52,034 nucleotides of DNA from Vibrio ordalii ATCC 33509 (GTDB lineage: Bacteria > Pseudomonadota > Gammaproteobacteria > Enterobacterales > Vibrionaceae), in the NCBI GenBank assembly GCA_000257205.1, contig AEZC01000240.1, positions 1-52,034 of the forward strand, in the 5' to 3' direction. The notes under the pieces were generated by a model. It saw only the letters and a program-made list of their open reading frames with translations, was not told the origin of the DNA and searched no databases. A program made the translations under genes and the position numbers. Of the stretch, positions 9,695-19,729 are shown one piece after another. Position 1 is the first letter of the stretch, and the number at the start of each line of letters is the position of its first letter.

Positions 9695-9759
9695 CCTTTC
9701 CAAGGTTTATTGAACTAGGCTAAAAAGAGATAAATGTAACATCCAGGTTAGTAAAGAAA

Positions 9760-10389
9760 ATGAAGAGAAACAGTGTACAGACTGCTCCCCCCTTAACAAA
9801 AGATCGGCTGATCCAGCGTTTTCAGTTACAACAACCTGTGCCTTATCATGAGGAATCTATCCGTCGTGTGGCACACCTTGCTCCTCAAACCTTGCGTAAG
9901 GCTTCGGTGTTAATTGGTTTTGTTGAGAGGCCGAATGGCCTAAACGTAGTATTAACCAAAAGAGCTGCGCACCTTAAACATCATCCAGGACAAATCAGTT
10001 TTCCTGGCGGGAAATATGAGGAAGTCGAAGGTTCACTGCAAATCACAGCACTTCGTGAAGTAAGAGAAGAAATTGGAATTCTAGCAAACGACATCACTAT
10101 TTTTGGGCAACTGCCTGAATTGGTTACCGTCAGCAAATTTGTAGTGACCCCTTTTCTTGCTTTTATCAACCCCAATTATAAAGCCATTATTGATACCAAT
10201 GAAGTGGATGAAATATTTGAAGTCCCTGCCCACCATCTGTTTGATCGAAACAAACTCTATAGCGAATTATTTCAAGTAAAAAATCAACGACATCGCGTTT
10301 TCGCCATCCCCTATCAACATCATTTTATTTGGGGAATGACAGCGCAGATCATTCATGTTTTACAAAAACAAGTTATTCAACCTCATTAA
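9760..10389 (+). CDS. nudL: Nudix CoA pyrophosphatase NudL
   Basis: A 209-residue Nudix hydrolase of the YeaB/NudL group, which cleaves CoA and related dinucleotides to phosphopantetheine and 3',5'-ADP. The group-specific tract LTKRAAHLKHHPGQISFPGG directly precedes the Nudix helix, whose metal-binding part reads REVREEIGI. As in E. coli NudL, the Nudix box has one extra residue compared with the textbook spacing. The C-terminus has the family pattern HRVFAIPYQHHFIWGMTAQII. It is cytoplasmic and probably in an operon with pabB. Substrate is inferred from family. Confidence 0.9.
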   Translation: MKRNSVQTAPPLTKDRLIQRFQLQQPVPYHEESIRRVAHLAPQTLRKASVLIGFVERPNGLNVVLTKRAAHLKHHPGQISFPGGKYEEVEGSLQITALREVREEIGILANDITIFGQLPELVTVSKFVVTPFLAFINPNYKAIIDTNEVDEIFEVPAHHLFDRNKLYSELFQVKNQRHRVFAIPYQHHFIWGMTAQIIHVLQKQVIQPH

Positions 10390-10466
10390 TATTCCAACGA
10401 TTCAACATAAGTTTAAATAACACCGATGATTATTTTTCCTTATTGAACTCAAAAGCAAACGTTTGG

Positions 10467-10536
10467 TGTGAGTAAATGTTAATCGAAGCATTATATTGAT
10501 AACTTTTACTAATTCAAATCATTAACATTACTCACA
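10467..10536. repeat. Long inverted repeat in the sdaC promoter region
   Basis: Arms of 17 and 16 bases (10467-10483 and 10521-10536) are reverse complements apart from one extra T. They are separated by about 37 AT-rich bases, roughly 100 bases upstream of sdaC. The spacing and symmetry suggest paired sites for a dimeric regulator or a DNA loop, rather than an RNA terminator. Confidence 0.55.
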
Positions 10537-10636
10537 TGTAGCACGCCATTTTCGTGATCAAAAATGGGTTTTTGACATATCATTCAGTAAGCACGAACGT
10601 TACATGATTTAGATCTAGTTTTCGAATGAGAAAATT

Positions 10637-11941
10637 ATGCAAAATGCGCTCGACTTATTTCCTGTTCCCAAAAATGAGCAATACAATATGAACACAACAA
10701 CTTCGTCGGCATCTGCCGTACAATCGTCTAGCAAGTGGACTTATAAAGATTTCACTTGGTGTCTTTCACTTTTTGGTACAGCCGTTGGTGCCGGTGTACT
10801 TTTCCTTCCAATTAAAGCTGGTGCGGGTGGTTTTTGGCCATTAGTTATGTTAGCCCTAATTGCGGCGCCAATGACTTGGTTCGCACACAAAGGCTTAGCT
10901 CGCTTTGTTCTTTCTTCAAAAAATGTTAATTCTGATATTACTGACACAGTAGAAGAGCATTTTGGTAAAACTGGCGCAAACCTTATTACGTTCGCATACT
11001 TTTTCGCCATCTATCCTATCGTTCTTATCTACGGCGTTGGCATCACAAACACCGTTGATTCCTTCCTTGTTAACCAAGTTGGCATGGAATCGATTCCTCG
11101 TTGGCTACTTTCTGGCGCACTAATTGCTGCCATGACAGCTGGCGTAATCTTTGGTAAAGAACTGATGCTAAAAGCGACGTCTGCCATGGTGTATCCGCTG
11201 GTTTTCATTTTATTAGCTCTTTCTTTCTACCTTATCCCAGATTGGAACACTTCAATGATGGAAGTAGCGCCTGATTGGTCTGCGATGCCAACCATCGTTT
11301 GGCTTGCTATTCCTATCATCGTGTTTTCTTTCAACCACAGCCCAATCATCAGCCAGTTCTCTAAAGAACAACGCCTACAATACGGTGACAACGCGGTTAA
11401 GAAAACCGACATGATCACTGGTGGCACGGCCATGATGCTAATGGGTTTTGTGATGTTCTTCGTGTTTTCTGTTGTGCTATCTCTGTCGCCAGAGCAGCTC
11501 GCGTTAGCAAAAGAGCAAAACATTTCTGTGCTTTCTTACCTAGCAAACATTCATGAATCACCAATCATCTCTTACATGGGTCCTCTTGTTGCCTTTGCAG
11601 CGATTACCTCTAGTTACTTTGGTCACTTTTTAGGGGCACATGAAGGCCTAGTTGGTTTGATTAAATCTCGCTCAAATAGCTCGATAAGCCAGATTGAGAA
11701 AGTTTCACTGATTTTCATCGTGTTGACTACTTGGATTGTAGCGATTGTAAACCCAAGCATTCTAGGCATGATTGAAACCATGGGCGCACCTATGATTGCT
11801 GGTATCTTGTTCCTACTGCCCGTATTTGCAATGCACAAGGTTCCTGCAATGGCCAAGTTCAAGACTTCAGCACCAGTACAGATTTTCACAATTATCTGTG
11901 GTCTTGCTGCTATTACTTCTGTAATCTACGGCGCTCTTTAA
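10637..11941 (+). CDS. sdaC: Serine transporter SdaC (HAAAP family)
   Basis: Inner-membrane amino acid/proton symporter of the hydroxy/aromatic amino acid permease family, about 434 residues with eleven membrane helices. It starts helix 1 with LSLFGTAVGAGVLFLPIKAG and has the conserved IPIIVFSFNHSPIISQFSKEQR stretch in two parts. It imports L-serine. Sequence type and the downstream L-serine deaminase gene (sdaA, about 100 bases away) indicate a serine uptake and degradation operon. ATG 10637 gives a 17-residue longer N-terminus than ATG 10688; the latter (MNTTTSSASAVQSS) is a plausible alternative. The long inverted repeat upstream may be regulatory. Confidence 0.94.
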   Translation: MQNALDLFPVPKNEQYNMNTTTSSASAVQSSSKWTYKDFTWCLSLFGTAVGAGVLFLPIKAGAGGFWPLVMLALIAAPMTWFAHKGLARFVLSSKNVNSDITDTVEEHFGKTGANLITFAYFFAIYPIVLIYGVGITNTVDSFLVNQVGMESIPRWLLSGALIAAMTAGVIFGKELMLKATSAMVYPLVFILLALSFYLIPDWNTSMMEVAPDWSAMPTIVWLAIPIIVFSFNHSPIISQFSKEQRLQYGDNAVKKTDMITGGTAMMLMGFVMFFVFSVVLSLSPEQLALAKEQNISVLSYLANIHESPIISYMGPLVAFAAITSSYFGHFLGAHEGLVGLIKSRSNSSISQIEKVSLIFIVLTTWIVAIVNPSILGMIETMGAPMIAGILFLLPVFAMHKVPAMAKFKTSAPVQIFTIICGLAAITSVIYGAL

Positions 11942-11999
11942 TCTGGTGGTTATATCAACCGTCATGAATACAGAATACAGAACATAACTATAATAATGA

Positions 12000-12022
12000 G
12001 CCTCCCTCTTAGTTAGGGGGGC
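12000..12022 (+). terminator. Hairpin between sdaC and sdaA (possible attenuator)
   Basis: GCCTCCC pairs with GGGGGGC around a nine-base loop and is followed by a weak T-rich tract, 20 bases before the sdaA start codon. It could partly terminate sdaC transcripts or tune sdaA expression. Function is inferred. Confidence 0.5.
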
Positions 12023-12042
12023 TTACTTTTGAGGTAATCGAT

Positions 12043-13404
12043 ATGATTAGTGTATTTGATATCTATAAAATCGGTGTTGGTCCTTCAAGCTCACATACCG
12101 TGGGGCCAATGAAAGCGGGTAAAGAGTTTATTGATGATTTACGTTCAATGGGAAAATTGCGCGACATCACTAAAATCACCGTGGACGTTTATGGTTCATT
12201 ATCACTGACAGGGAAAGGTCACCACACAGATATCGCTATCATCATGGGTCTTGCTGGTAACACCCCTGAGAAAGTGGATATCGATGCTATTCCAGGCTTT
12301 ATCGCACGCGTTGAAGAAACCGAGCGTCTTCCCGTTGGTATGCACTGTCATACCGTATCGTTTCCTAAAGAAGGTGGAATGAATTTCCACAAAACGAATT
12401 TGTCTTTGCACGAAAACGCTATGCAGATCCACGCGTGGATCGATGATGAAGTCGTTTACTCAAAAACCTACTACTCTATCGGCGGTGGCTTTATCGTTGA
12501 TGAAGAGAACTTTGGTAAAGAAAAAGAAAACCCAATTAAAGTTCCTTATGTCTTCACTAGCGCTGACGAGATGATGAGCCAATGCAAAGAGAGTGGTCTT
12601 TCAATCAGTACGCTGGTAATGGCTAACGAAAAAGCACTGCATTCTGATGAAGAAGTTCGTACTTACTTTGCCAATATTTGGAAAACCATGCGCGAATGTA
12701 TGGACCGTGGTATGAATACTGAAGGTATCTTACCAGGGCCTCTTCGTGTTCCACGTCGGGCAGCAGCGCTTCGTCAACAGTTAATGACCTCAGAAAAGAC
12801 CACCAACGACCCAATGGCGGTCGTTGACTGGGTAAACATGTACGCTTTTGCAGTGAACGAAGAAAATGCCGCGGGTGGGCGTGTAGTGACGGCACCTACT
12901 AATGGCGCATGCGGTATTATTCCTGCAGTGTTAGCTTATTACGATAAATTCATTCAGACCGTTACTGAAAAAGATTATATCCGTTACTTTGCCGCCTCTG
13001 GAGCTATCGGTGGGCTTTACAAGCGTAACGCTTCTATTTCTGGTGCGGAAGTGGGTTGTCAAGGTGAAGTAGGTGTTGCCTGTTCGATGGCAGCAGCGGG
13101 CCTTGCAGAACTGATGGGGGGAAGCCCTGAACAAGTTTGCATGGCCGCTGAGATTGCAATGGAGCATAACTTGGGTTTAACCTGTGACCCTGTCGCGGGA
13201 CAAGTGCAAGTACCTTGTATCGAACGCAATGGTATTGCTGCAGTGAAAGCGATCAACGCAACGCGGATGGCGCTACGCCGCTCATCGGCACCTCGTGTTT
13301 CGCTCGATAAAGTGATCGAAACCATGCTTGAGACAGGTAAAGATATGAACGCCAAATATCGTGAAACTTCCCAAGGTGGTTTAGCGATTAAAGTCGTTTG
13401 CTAA
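12043..13404 (+). CDS. sdaA: L-serine ammonia-lyase (iron-sulfur)
   Basis: Deaminates L-serine to pyruvate and ammonia. 453 residues, the normal single-chain form. The N-terminal beta domain opens [20 protein letters not shown] (the SSSHTxGPM signature). The C-terminal alpha domain carries [53 protein letters not shown] and the [4Fe-4S] cysteines in these motifs. It is cytoplasmic and oxygen-sensitive. It has a good ribosome binding site (GAGGT, 7 bases before ATG). Together with sdaC it forms a serine catabolic unit. Confidence 0.96.
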   Translation: MISVFDIYKIGVGPSSSHTVGPMKAGKEFIDDLRSMGKLRDITKITVDVYGSLSLTGKGHHTDIAIIMGLAGNTPEKVDIDAIPGFIARVEETERLPVGMHCHTVSFPKEGGMNFHKTNLSLHENAMQIHAWIDDEVVYSKTYYSIGGGFIVDEENFGKEKENPIKVPYVFTSADEMMSQCKESGLSISTLVMANEKALHSDEEVRTYFANIWKTMRECMDRGMNTEGILPGPLRVPRRAAALRQQLMTSEKTTNDPMAVVDWVNMYAFAVNEENAAGGRVVTAPTNGACGIIPAVLAYYDKFIQTVTEKDYIRYFAASGAIGGLYKRNASISGAEVGCQGEVGVACSMAAAGLAELMGGSPEQVCMAAEIAMEHNLGLTCDPVAGQVQVPCIERNGIAAVKAINATRMALRRSSAPRVSLDKVIETMLETGKDMNAKYRETSQGGLAIKVVC

Positions 13405-13443
13405 CCAACACCTATCTATTTAAAAACCCCGTTCATTCAAGCT

Positions 13444-13475
13444 TAACGCCACTCGCTTAATTGTGAGTGGCGTTA
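13444..13475 (+). terminator. Hairpin downstream of sdaA
   Basis: An 11-base perfect inverted repeat (TAACGCCACTC and its complement) with a ten-base loop lies 40 bases after sdaA. It lacks a T-run, so termination may be weak or Rho-assisted. Confidence 0.5.
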
Positions 13476-13640
13476 CTGGAACTGCAAAAAACTTCTTAAT
13501 TAACCTTGTGCTACGCTATTTTATAGCACTTATAAAATTATAAATAAGATCTAATTTCATCATCACATATAAGTTTACAATTTTTATCTAGGATATAAGC
13601 CAGTAAAATGACTACTCTTTAATCAACTAAGGAGCTGGCT

Positions 13641-14582
13641 ATGAAAAAATTTAAGAATATTTTATTTGTAACTCAAGGCTTACCCGGACATAGCGACGCA
13701 TTAGAGCAAGCAATTCAGCTCGCTTACAACAACCGTGGTCAACTCGCTGGTTTGATTACATTTCCAGCATTTCCTGCCGAACTACAACCCTATCAAGATC
13801 CGTATGAGCAATCTTTTCTCATCGGTTTTATGCAAACTATTGATGAATTTCGTTCACAAAATCATATCACTAAAGATGATGTGCCTTTTCCTTTGATGGT
13901 TGAACACAACGAACAACCCGCAGTAGGAATGATACAATCGGCGCTCACCAACCATATTGACTTACTGATAAAAGAAGCTGAACCAATGGCTGATGACCAA
14001 CAAGGTTTTAAAGCTTTGGATATGACACTGCTTAGAAAATGCCCTTGCCCAGTCTGGCTACATCGACCTTTATCTAAACCTAAAGCTAATCATCGTGTTG
14101 CTGTCGCCATTGATCCAATCACCACAACGGATCAGCAACATGCATTATCATTACGTTTACTCGAGTTATCACGAACGATAGCTAACACTTGTGATAGCCG
14201 CCTGCATATTGTTTCTTGCTGGGAATACTATTTAGAAAACTACCTACATGACCATGTCTGGATCCAAGTGGACCAACAACAGATGGAACAAGAAATCGCA
14301 CAAGCCAAAGCAAAACATGAACAAGCATTACAGCAAGTTATTGATGAGTCAGGCATTACAGGCGAATTGGTGATACATCACCTGCACGGCAAGCCGGATG
14401 AGCAGATTCCTGAATGGGTCACGACAGAGAATATCGATATTCTGGTAATGGGTACTCTAGCAAGGACAGGGATCGCGGGCTTTGTAATTGGTAATACAGC
14501 TGAAAATATCGTCCAGTCGATAGAGTGTTCTTTAGTCGCACTCAAACCTGAAGGATTTGTCTCACCAATCCAAACCGAGTAG
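13641..14582 (+). CDS. Tandem-domain universal stress protein (UspE-like)
   Basis: A 313-residue cytoplasmic protein with two universal-stress-protein domains (about 1-145 and 150-310), as in UspE. The second domain has the nucleotide-binding loop GTLARTGIAGFVIGNTAENI, matching the G-2x-G-9x-G(S/T) pattern. The first domain lacks this loop and ends CPCPVWLHRP, so only the second is likely to bind ATP. A strong ribosome binding site (AAGGAG) fixes the start. The preceding 236-base gap is AT-rich and holds its promoter. It is followed by a strong hairpin. The exact stress role is unknown; its place directly before an Na+/H+ antiporter operon is suggestive only. Confidence 0.88.
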   Translation: MKKFKNILFVTQGLPGHSDALEQAIQLAYNNRGQLAGLITFPAFPAELQPYQDPYEQSFLIGFMQTIDEFRSQNHITKDDVPFPLMVEHNEQPAVGMIQSALTNHIDLLIKEAEPMADDQQGFKALDMTLLRKCPCPVWLHRPLSKPKANHRVAVAIDPITTTDQQHALSLRLLELSRTIANTCDSRLHIVSCWEYYLENYLHDHVWIQVDQQQMEQEIAQAKAKHEQALQQVIDESGITGELVIHHLHGKPDEQIPEWVTTENIDILVMGTLARTGIAGFVIGNTAENIVQSIECSLVALKPEGFVSPIQTE

Positions 14583-14665
14583 TTCCAGCATATAACCAGT
14601 ATTCTCTCGGATGAATTCGACACTATTAAAAATTAGTCTATACTTTTCAAAGTAGTAGATAATTT

Positions 14666-14708
14666 AACCCGCTCAGAGCACTACCGAAAGGATGCACTGA
14701 GCGGGTTT
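14666..14708 (+). terminator. Terminator between the Usp gene and the mrp operon
   Basis: The inverted repeat AACCCGCTCAG/CTGAGCGGGTT, extended by GCA/TGC, is followed by a short T/A tract. It separates the Usp gene from mrpA, whose start is about 27 bases further on. Confidence 0.7.
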
Positions 14709-14734
14709 AATATGACTTCGAAGAGGCTGCAATA

Positions 14735-17410
14735 TTGAAGATAGGACTTGATAAGCATACGTCCCCCAAGCAAAACTCACTGTCGGCTGGGTTACTCCCC
14801 TTTGCCCTGCTACCCATCATACTATTTGGGCTCGTGTTTTATTGGCACCAAGATGGCGGCGCCGCTTGGCAAGTGGCTTGGGTTCCGGGGCTCGATATTA
14901 ATCTCAGCTTTAAACTTGATGGACTCTCTTTTCTTTTTGCATCACTGATCACAGGAATCGGTGCGATGATCCAAATCTACGCACTGGCTTATATGAAAGA
15001 GAAAGCCGCACGCTTCTCGTTTCACCTCTACCTCACTCTCTTTATGCTCGCCATGCTTGGCGTGGTGGTAAGCGACAATATCTTACTGCTGTTCATCTTC
15101 TGGGAACTGACCACCATCACTTCCTATCTGTTGATTGGTTTTAATCATGATAAACCGGTCTCACGCAAAAATGCCCTACAGTCACTTTTAGTCACGGGGG
15201 CCGGAGGACTCGCGCTTTTAGCCGGACTGATTTTACTTGGCTTGATGGCCGATAGTTATCAGCTCAGCGTCATCATTGAGCAAGCGGATCACATCGCGAC
15301 ACATCCGTGGTTTATACCTTCGCTGATTTTAGTCTTACTCGGTGCATTCACTAAATCCGCGCAATTTCCATTCCATTTCTGGCTACCTAATGCGATGGCC
15401 GCTCCCACACCGGTGAGCGCCTATTTGCATTCTGCCACTATGGTCAAGGCCGGTATTTACTTACTCGCTCGTCTATCGCCAATTTATGCCAGTAGTGATC
15501 TTTGGTTTTACTGCCTTATCACCGTTGGTGCAGTCACGGCTCTTTGGTGCACACTGCTGGCATTCAAGCAAACCGATTTAAAACTGATGTTGGCCTACAG
15601 CACTAATGTAGCGTTAGGTAAATTAACCCTGCTGCTTGGTTTAGGTACCGAGGTCGCGCTGACGGCCGCCGTGCTGTTTATTTTAGCCCACTCATTTTAC
15701 AAAGCTGCACTCTTTATGGTGGTCGGCAATATCGATAAAGCGACGGGCACTCGAGAGCGAGAAAAGCTCGGCAACTTAAAATCCGTCTTGCTGCTGAGCC
15801 TCATTGCTGCGGTGATTGCCGCTTTATCCAAATCCGGTGTTGCGCCTATGTTCGGATTTTTAAGTAAAGAGTACATGTACAAATCCAGCGTGGAGTCTGG
15901 CATTGAGTGGATTACGCTGATCTTATTACTGATTAATTCGCTGATGGTGGCGTTAGCGATAGCATTACTTTACAAACCTTTTTTTGGTCAAGCGACTAAG
16001 GAGAGCGAAAGCCACCCACCCAAAGCGATCGAACAGAAAATATCCCTTTGGTTACCCGCGATGGCACTGGCCATCGCCAGTTTCTTGATCCCAATATTTG
16101 CCCTTGATTGGCTCAATCAACATTTAGTGATTCCAGCAGTAATGGCAATTGCACCGAGTAGTGTTCCACAAGCCGCAAAATTATGGCAAGGCTTCAATAT
16201 CCCCCTCGCTTTAAGTGGTATCACACTGGTGCTAGGGGTCGTGCTGTATCTGAACTACGCAACCCTAGTCACATGGCTCGCACGCCTTGTGAAGCCGCTG
16301 CCCAAAGCAGAACAAATATTTGATGCCGTACTGGCTTACTTAGCGACATTGGCAAGCTGGCAAACACAAATGCTGCAACAAAAACGCTCAAGCGGTTATA
16401 TGCTGCTATTTTTTGCCGTTTTAGCCTTAATGCTGCTCTATCAACCTCTTTCGTTGCCATCGACATGGAGCTCCTCCTTGTCCGATATCCATTTTTATGA
16501 AGTCGCAATTGCCGTTGCAATGATCGCTTCCGCACTGCTGTGTGTCATGACGACCTCACGCTTACTGTCTGTGTTATCACTAGGCATGGTCGGTTTTATG
16601 ACAACGTTAGTCTTTATGATTTATAGCGCCCCAGATGTTGCCAAAACCCTCTTGCTGGTCGAAACGCTGATGGTGGTGTTTGTGGTGCTACTGATGCGCC
16701 ATATGCCCTACTTGTCGACGGTCGTTCGCCATTCTGTACCGCGGCGCACATTGAATGCGGTGATAGCCAGTGTGATTGGTGCATCCGTAACCTTAATCCT
16801 GCTCAATATCACGGCGCATCCTATCGATACCACTTTATCTGACTATTTTGCGCAGCAGAGCGTTCCCGGCGGCCATGGCCGCAACATCGTCAATGTCATT
16901 TTGGTCGATTTTCGTGCCTTTGATACCTTGGGAGAAGTAATTGTGGTCGTCATGGCGAGCCTTGTCGCGATTAGCCTCTTACCCAAACGAACCGAGCAAC
17001 CACAGAAGATTCATTCTCTAATCTTTGCCACTACCGCACATATTGTGACCGCCTTGATGCTGATGTTTTCTCTCTATCTGTTGCTGCGAGGACACAATGA
17101 TCCCGGCGGTGGCTTCATCGGCGCATTGATTGCGGTGATCGGCTTTTCGCTGCTCCTCTTCGCCGAATCGCCCCAATACGTGAGAGATCGTCTCCACTTC
17201 TCGCCTCTCAATATTGCCCTGTTTGGCATTCTGCTCAGTTTTATGGCAGGAGCCATGAGTGTCGCGGTCGGTTTACCTTTCCTAACTGGATTATGGTGGA
17301 AAGAGATATTACCACTTGGCACCCCACTGCTGTTTGATGTCGGCATCTATCTGGCGATCATCGGCGGTGTCATGAGCATGTTGCTGCGCGTTAAAGAGGA
17401 ACTCGACTAA
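14735..17410 (+). CDS. mrpA: Mrp Na+/H+ antiporter subunit A with fused subunit B
   Basis: Largest subunit of the multi-subunit monovalent cation/proton antiporter, inner membrane, 891 residues with about 20 helices. Residues 1 to about 620 are the NuoL-like proton-translocating domain (LLFIFWELTTITSYLLIGF, GAFTKSAQFPFHFWLPNAMA, SAYLHSATMVKAGIYLLARL). The middle holds the MrpA C-terminal region. The last 130 residues are an MrpB domain (LRGHNDPGGGFIGALIA, LTGLWWKEILPLGTPLLFDV). This A-B fusion defines group 2 mrp operons, known in V. cholerae. The start is a TTG at 14735, preceded by GAGG. The stop overlaps mrpC. The operon looks more G+C-rich than its surroundings. Confidence 0.93.
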   Translation: MKIGLDKHTSPKQNSLSAGLLPFALLPIILFGLVFYWHQDGGAAWQVAWVPGLDINLSFKLDGLSFLFASLITGIGAMIQIYALAYMKEKAARFSFHLYLTLFMLAMLGVVVSDNILLLFIFWELTTITSYLLIGFNHDKPVSRKNALQSLLVTGAGGLALLAGLILLGLMADSYQLSVIIEQADHIATHPWFIPSLILVLLGAFTKSAQFPFHFWLPNAMAAPTPVSAYLHSATMVKAGIYLLARLSPIYASSDLWFYCLITVGAVTALWCTLLAFKQTDLKLMLAYSTNVALGKLTLLLGLGTEVALTAAVLFILAHSFYKAALFMVVGNIDKATGTREREKLGNLKSVLLLSLIAAVIAALSKSGVAPMFGFLSKEYMYKSSVESGIEWITLILLLINSLMVALAIALLYKPFFGQATKESESHPPKAIEQKISLWLPAMALAIASFLIPIFALDWLNQHLVIPAVMAIAPSSVPQAAKLWQGFNIPLALSGITLVLGVVLYLNYATLVTWLARLVKPLPKAEQIFDAVLAYLATLASWQTQMLQQKRSSGYMLLFFAVLALMLLYQPLSLPSTWSSSLSDIHFYEVAIAVAMIASALLCVMTTSRLLSVLSLGMVGFMTTLVFMIYSAPDVAKTLLLVETLMVVFVVLLMRHMPYLSTVVRHSVPRRTLNAVIASVIGASVTLILLNITAHPIDTTLSDYFAQQSVPGGHGRNIVNVILVDFRAFDTLGEVIVVVMASLVAISLLPKRTEQPQKIHSLIFATTAHIVTALMLMFSLYLLLRGHNDPGGGFIGALIAVIGFSLLLFAESPQYVRDRLHFSPLNIALFGILLSFMAGAMSVAVGLPFLTGLWWKEILPLGTPLLFDVGIYLAIIGGVMSMLLRVKEELD

Positions 17411-17763
17411 TGGAAGGATTATGGAGCATTGTTGTCGGTGTTTTTGTCGCCGCCGGTATCTACTTAATGCTAGAGCGACACTTACTGCGCTTATTGTTTG
17501 GCCTCATCCTCCTCAGTAGTGCGGTAAACTTGGCCATTTTTACCGCAGGACGCTTAACCCCCGCCTCACCACCATTAATTGAGGTAGGAGCCTTGTTACC
17601 CGCTGAAGGTGCAGCTAACCCGCTGCCACAAGCGCTGATTTTAACCGCCATTGTGATCGGTTTTGGCTTACTGGTTTTTGCTTTACTGCTGTTTTACCGA
17701 GCTTATTTTGAAACTCGCATCGCGGACGTCGATGAGATGCGCCGCTCAGAGGAGGAAGAATGA
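17410..17763 (+). CDS. mrpC: Mrp antiporter subunit C
   Basis: A 117-residue NuoK-like membrane subunit of the Mrp complex with three helices: an N-terminal one, one around LLFGLILLSSAVNLAIFTAG, and one around NPLPQALILTAIVIGFGLLVFALLL. ALILTAIVIGFG is the hallmark shared with NuoK. The acidic C-terminus ends RRSEEEE. The start ATG overlaps the mrpA stop (TAATG) and its own stop overlaps mrpD, indicating tight translational coupling. Confidence 0.93.
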   Translation: MEGLWSIVVGVFVAAGIYLMLERHLLRLLFGLILLSSAVNLAIFTAGRLTPASPPLIEVGALLPAEGAANPLPQALILTAIVIGFGLLVFALLLFYRAYFETRIADVDEMRRSEEEE

Positions 17764-19256
17764 TTGCCATTGGGTTGACCTTACCCGTTGTGATTTCGCT
17801 ACTTAGTGCAGTCGCGATCTTTTTTGCGGGGCGTAGCCGTTGGCTGACCAACAGTTTAAGTGTGACCTGCAGTGTCATCAATCTCTTTACCGGTGCTCTA
17901 CTCACGCTCACCATTTATAGTCATGGCCCAGCTTCTATTGCCTTTGGGCAATGGTCGGCCCCCTTTGGTATTGTTTTTGTTGCTGATTTATTGAGTGTCG
18001 CTATGGTCATGGTGACGGCCATTATTGGTTTGGTTAGCGTTATCTATGCGATTGCCGATTTAAGCTCAAAACCCTCATACGCGCGCTATCACGCGCTGTT
18101 GCACGTTCTACTGGCTGGTGTGTATGGCGCTTTCTTAACGGGGGATATTTTCAACCTTTATGTCTGGTTTGAAGTCATGCTGATCGCTTCTTTCGGCTTG
18201 ATGGTGTTGGATGCAAACCAGCAACAAATTGATGGCGCCATCAAATATGTGCTGCTCAATCTCATCTCTACCTTGGTGTTTTTACTTTCGATAGGACTGC
18301 TTTACGGTGCCACCGGAACCTTAAACCTCGCAGATTTACATGACAAAGCTCAATCCCTCGCTCCGGAGATGAAAACCATGCTCGCTGGATTGTTATTGTT
18401 CGCGTTTTCTATCAAAGCAGCGCTGTTTCCTCTGTTTGCTTGGCTACCGGCGTCTTACCACACCTTGCCGAGCGCGATTGTTGCCCTGTTTGCCGCATTG
18501 CTCACCAAAGTCGGTGTCTACGCTTTGCTGCGAGTCTTCACTCTGGTATTTCCGCTCGATAACAGTGGCTGGCAACCGGTCCTGCTGGGGATTGAGGCGC
18601 TGACCATGCTCACTGGCGTACTCGGTGCAGCAAGCCAATATGACATTAAAAAGATTCTTTCTTTTCATATCATTAGCCAAATTGGCTACATGATTATGGG
18701 GCTAGCCATTTATACCCCTTTGGCCATCACAGGTGCGATTTTTTATGTCATCCACCATATCTTGGTGAAGGGTAACCTATTTCTGATTGGTGGCTTAATT
18801 GGCAGAAAGTACGGCACAACCCAATTAACGCAGCTCGGTGGAGTATATAAAGCCATGCCTTGGCTTACCTTTGGCTTCTTGCTCGCCGCATTCTCTTTGG
18901 CGGGCTTCCCTCCTCTGTCGGGTTTTTGGGGCAAGTTCCTAGTCATCAAAGCGAGTTTGGCTGCTGAGCTGTATTGGCTTGCCGCGATTGCGCTACTGGT
19001 TGGCCTGCTAACGATTTTCTCGATGACCAAAATTTGGAATGAAGTGTTTTGGAAAGATGCCCCTGCCGCTCTACCGCAGGAGACGTTAGCCCGCTCAACA
19101 CTCGGCCTTTATGCACTGCCGATCCTAGTGCTCACCCTGTTTAGCCTAGTGATTGGTTTGGCTGCGCAGCCGTTTTACCAATTTGCTACCTTAGCCGCAG
19201 AACAATTATTAACGCCAACCGCTTATATCCATGCTGTTTTGGGAGGCTCAAAATGA
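17760..19256 (+). CDS. mrpD: Mrp antiporter subunit D
   Basis: A 498-residue NuoN/NuoM-like proton-pathway subunit with about 14 membrane helices. Recognisable parts: FNLYVWFEVMLIASFGLMVL (the conserved helix-5 Glu), FAFSIKAALFPLFAWLPASY (conserved Lys), HTLPSAIVALFAALLTKVGV, and FHIISQIGYMIMGLAIYTP. It works with MrpA in the antiporter complex. It overlaps mrpC by ATGA and mrpE by ATGA. Confidence 0.94.
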   Translation: MIAIGLTLPVVISLLSAVAIFFAGRSRWLTNSLSVTCSVINLFTGALLTLTIYSHGPASIAFGQWSAPFGIVFVADLLSVAMVMVTAIIGLVSVIYAIADLSSKPSYARYHALLHVLLAGVYGAFLTGDIFNLYVWFEVMLIASFGLMVLDANQQQIDGAIKYVLLNLISTLVFLLSIGLLYGATGTLNLADLHDKAQSLAPEMKTMLAGLLLFAFSIKAALFPLFAWLPASYHTLPSAIVALFAALLTKVGVYALLRVFTLVFPLDNSGWQPVLLGIEALTMLTGVLGAASQYDIKKILSFHIISQIGYMIMGLAIYTPLAITGAIFYVIHHILVKGNLFLIGGLIGRKYGTTQLTQLGGVYKAMPWLTFGFLLAAFSLAGFPPLSGFWGKFLVIKASLAAELYWLAAIALLVGLLTIFSMTKIWNEVFWKDAPAALPQETLARSTLGLYALPILVLTLFSLVIGLAAQPFYQFATLAAEQLLTPTAYIHAVLGGSK

Positions 19257-19729
19257 TTTATCTCTTCCTCAACCTCTTTCTTGCCACGGCGTGGATGCTG
19301 CTCAATGGTGATTACTCCAGCTTGCAATTCTTATTGGGATTCGTGGTGGGGTTTTGGGCACTGCGCCTCAGTCAGCCATTTGGCTTAAAAACCAGTTACT
19401 TTCGCCGTTTTAGAGCCATCGCCAGCCTTGCTATCTATTTCCTTTACGAAATGATTGTCTCGGTGATTCGAGTCGCATGGGATGTCGTGACACCAAAGCA
19501 TCTGAGCGATCCTGACATTGTCTACGTGCCATTAGATGCCCGCAGCGATCTTGAGATTACCCTATTGGCCAACATGGTTTCGCTCACTCCCGGCACTTTA
19601 AGTCTCGATGTTAGCGAAGATAGACAGTATTTGATCGTTCACGCAATGTTTGCTCCAGAGCACCAAGCGGTGATTAACGACATCAAAAATGGTCTTGAAA
19701 AACGGATACTGGAGGTCACTCGTGGATAA
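19253..19729 (+). CDS. mrpE: Mrp antiporter subunit E
   Basis: A 158-residue subunit with two N-terminal membrane helices and a cytoplasmic C-terminal domain carrying the family motif LLANMVSLTPGTLSLDVSED followed by YLIVHAMF. Needed for complex assembly in characterised Mrp systems. It starts within the mrpD stop (ATGA) and overlaps the GTG start of mrpF by eight bases. Confidence 0.93.
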   Translation: MIYLFLNLFLATAWMLLNGDYSSLQFLLGFVVGFWALRLSQPFGLKTSYFRRFRAIASLAIYFLYEMIVSVIRVAWDVVTPKHLSDPDIVYVPLDARSDLEITLLANMVSLTPGTLSLDVSEDRQYLIVHAMFAPEHQAVINDIKNGLEKRILEVTRG

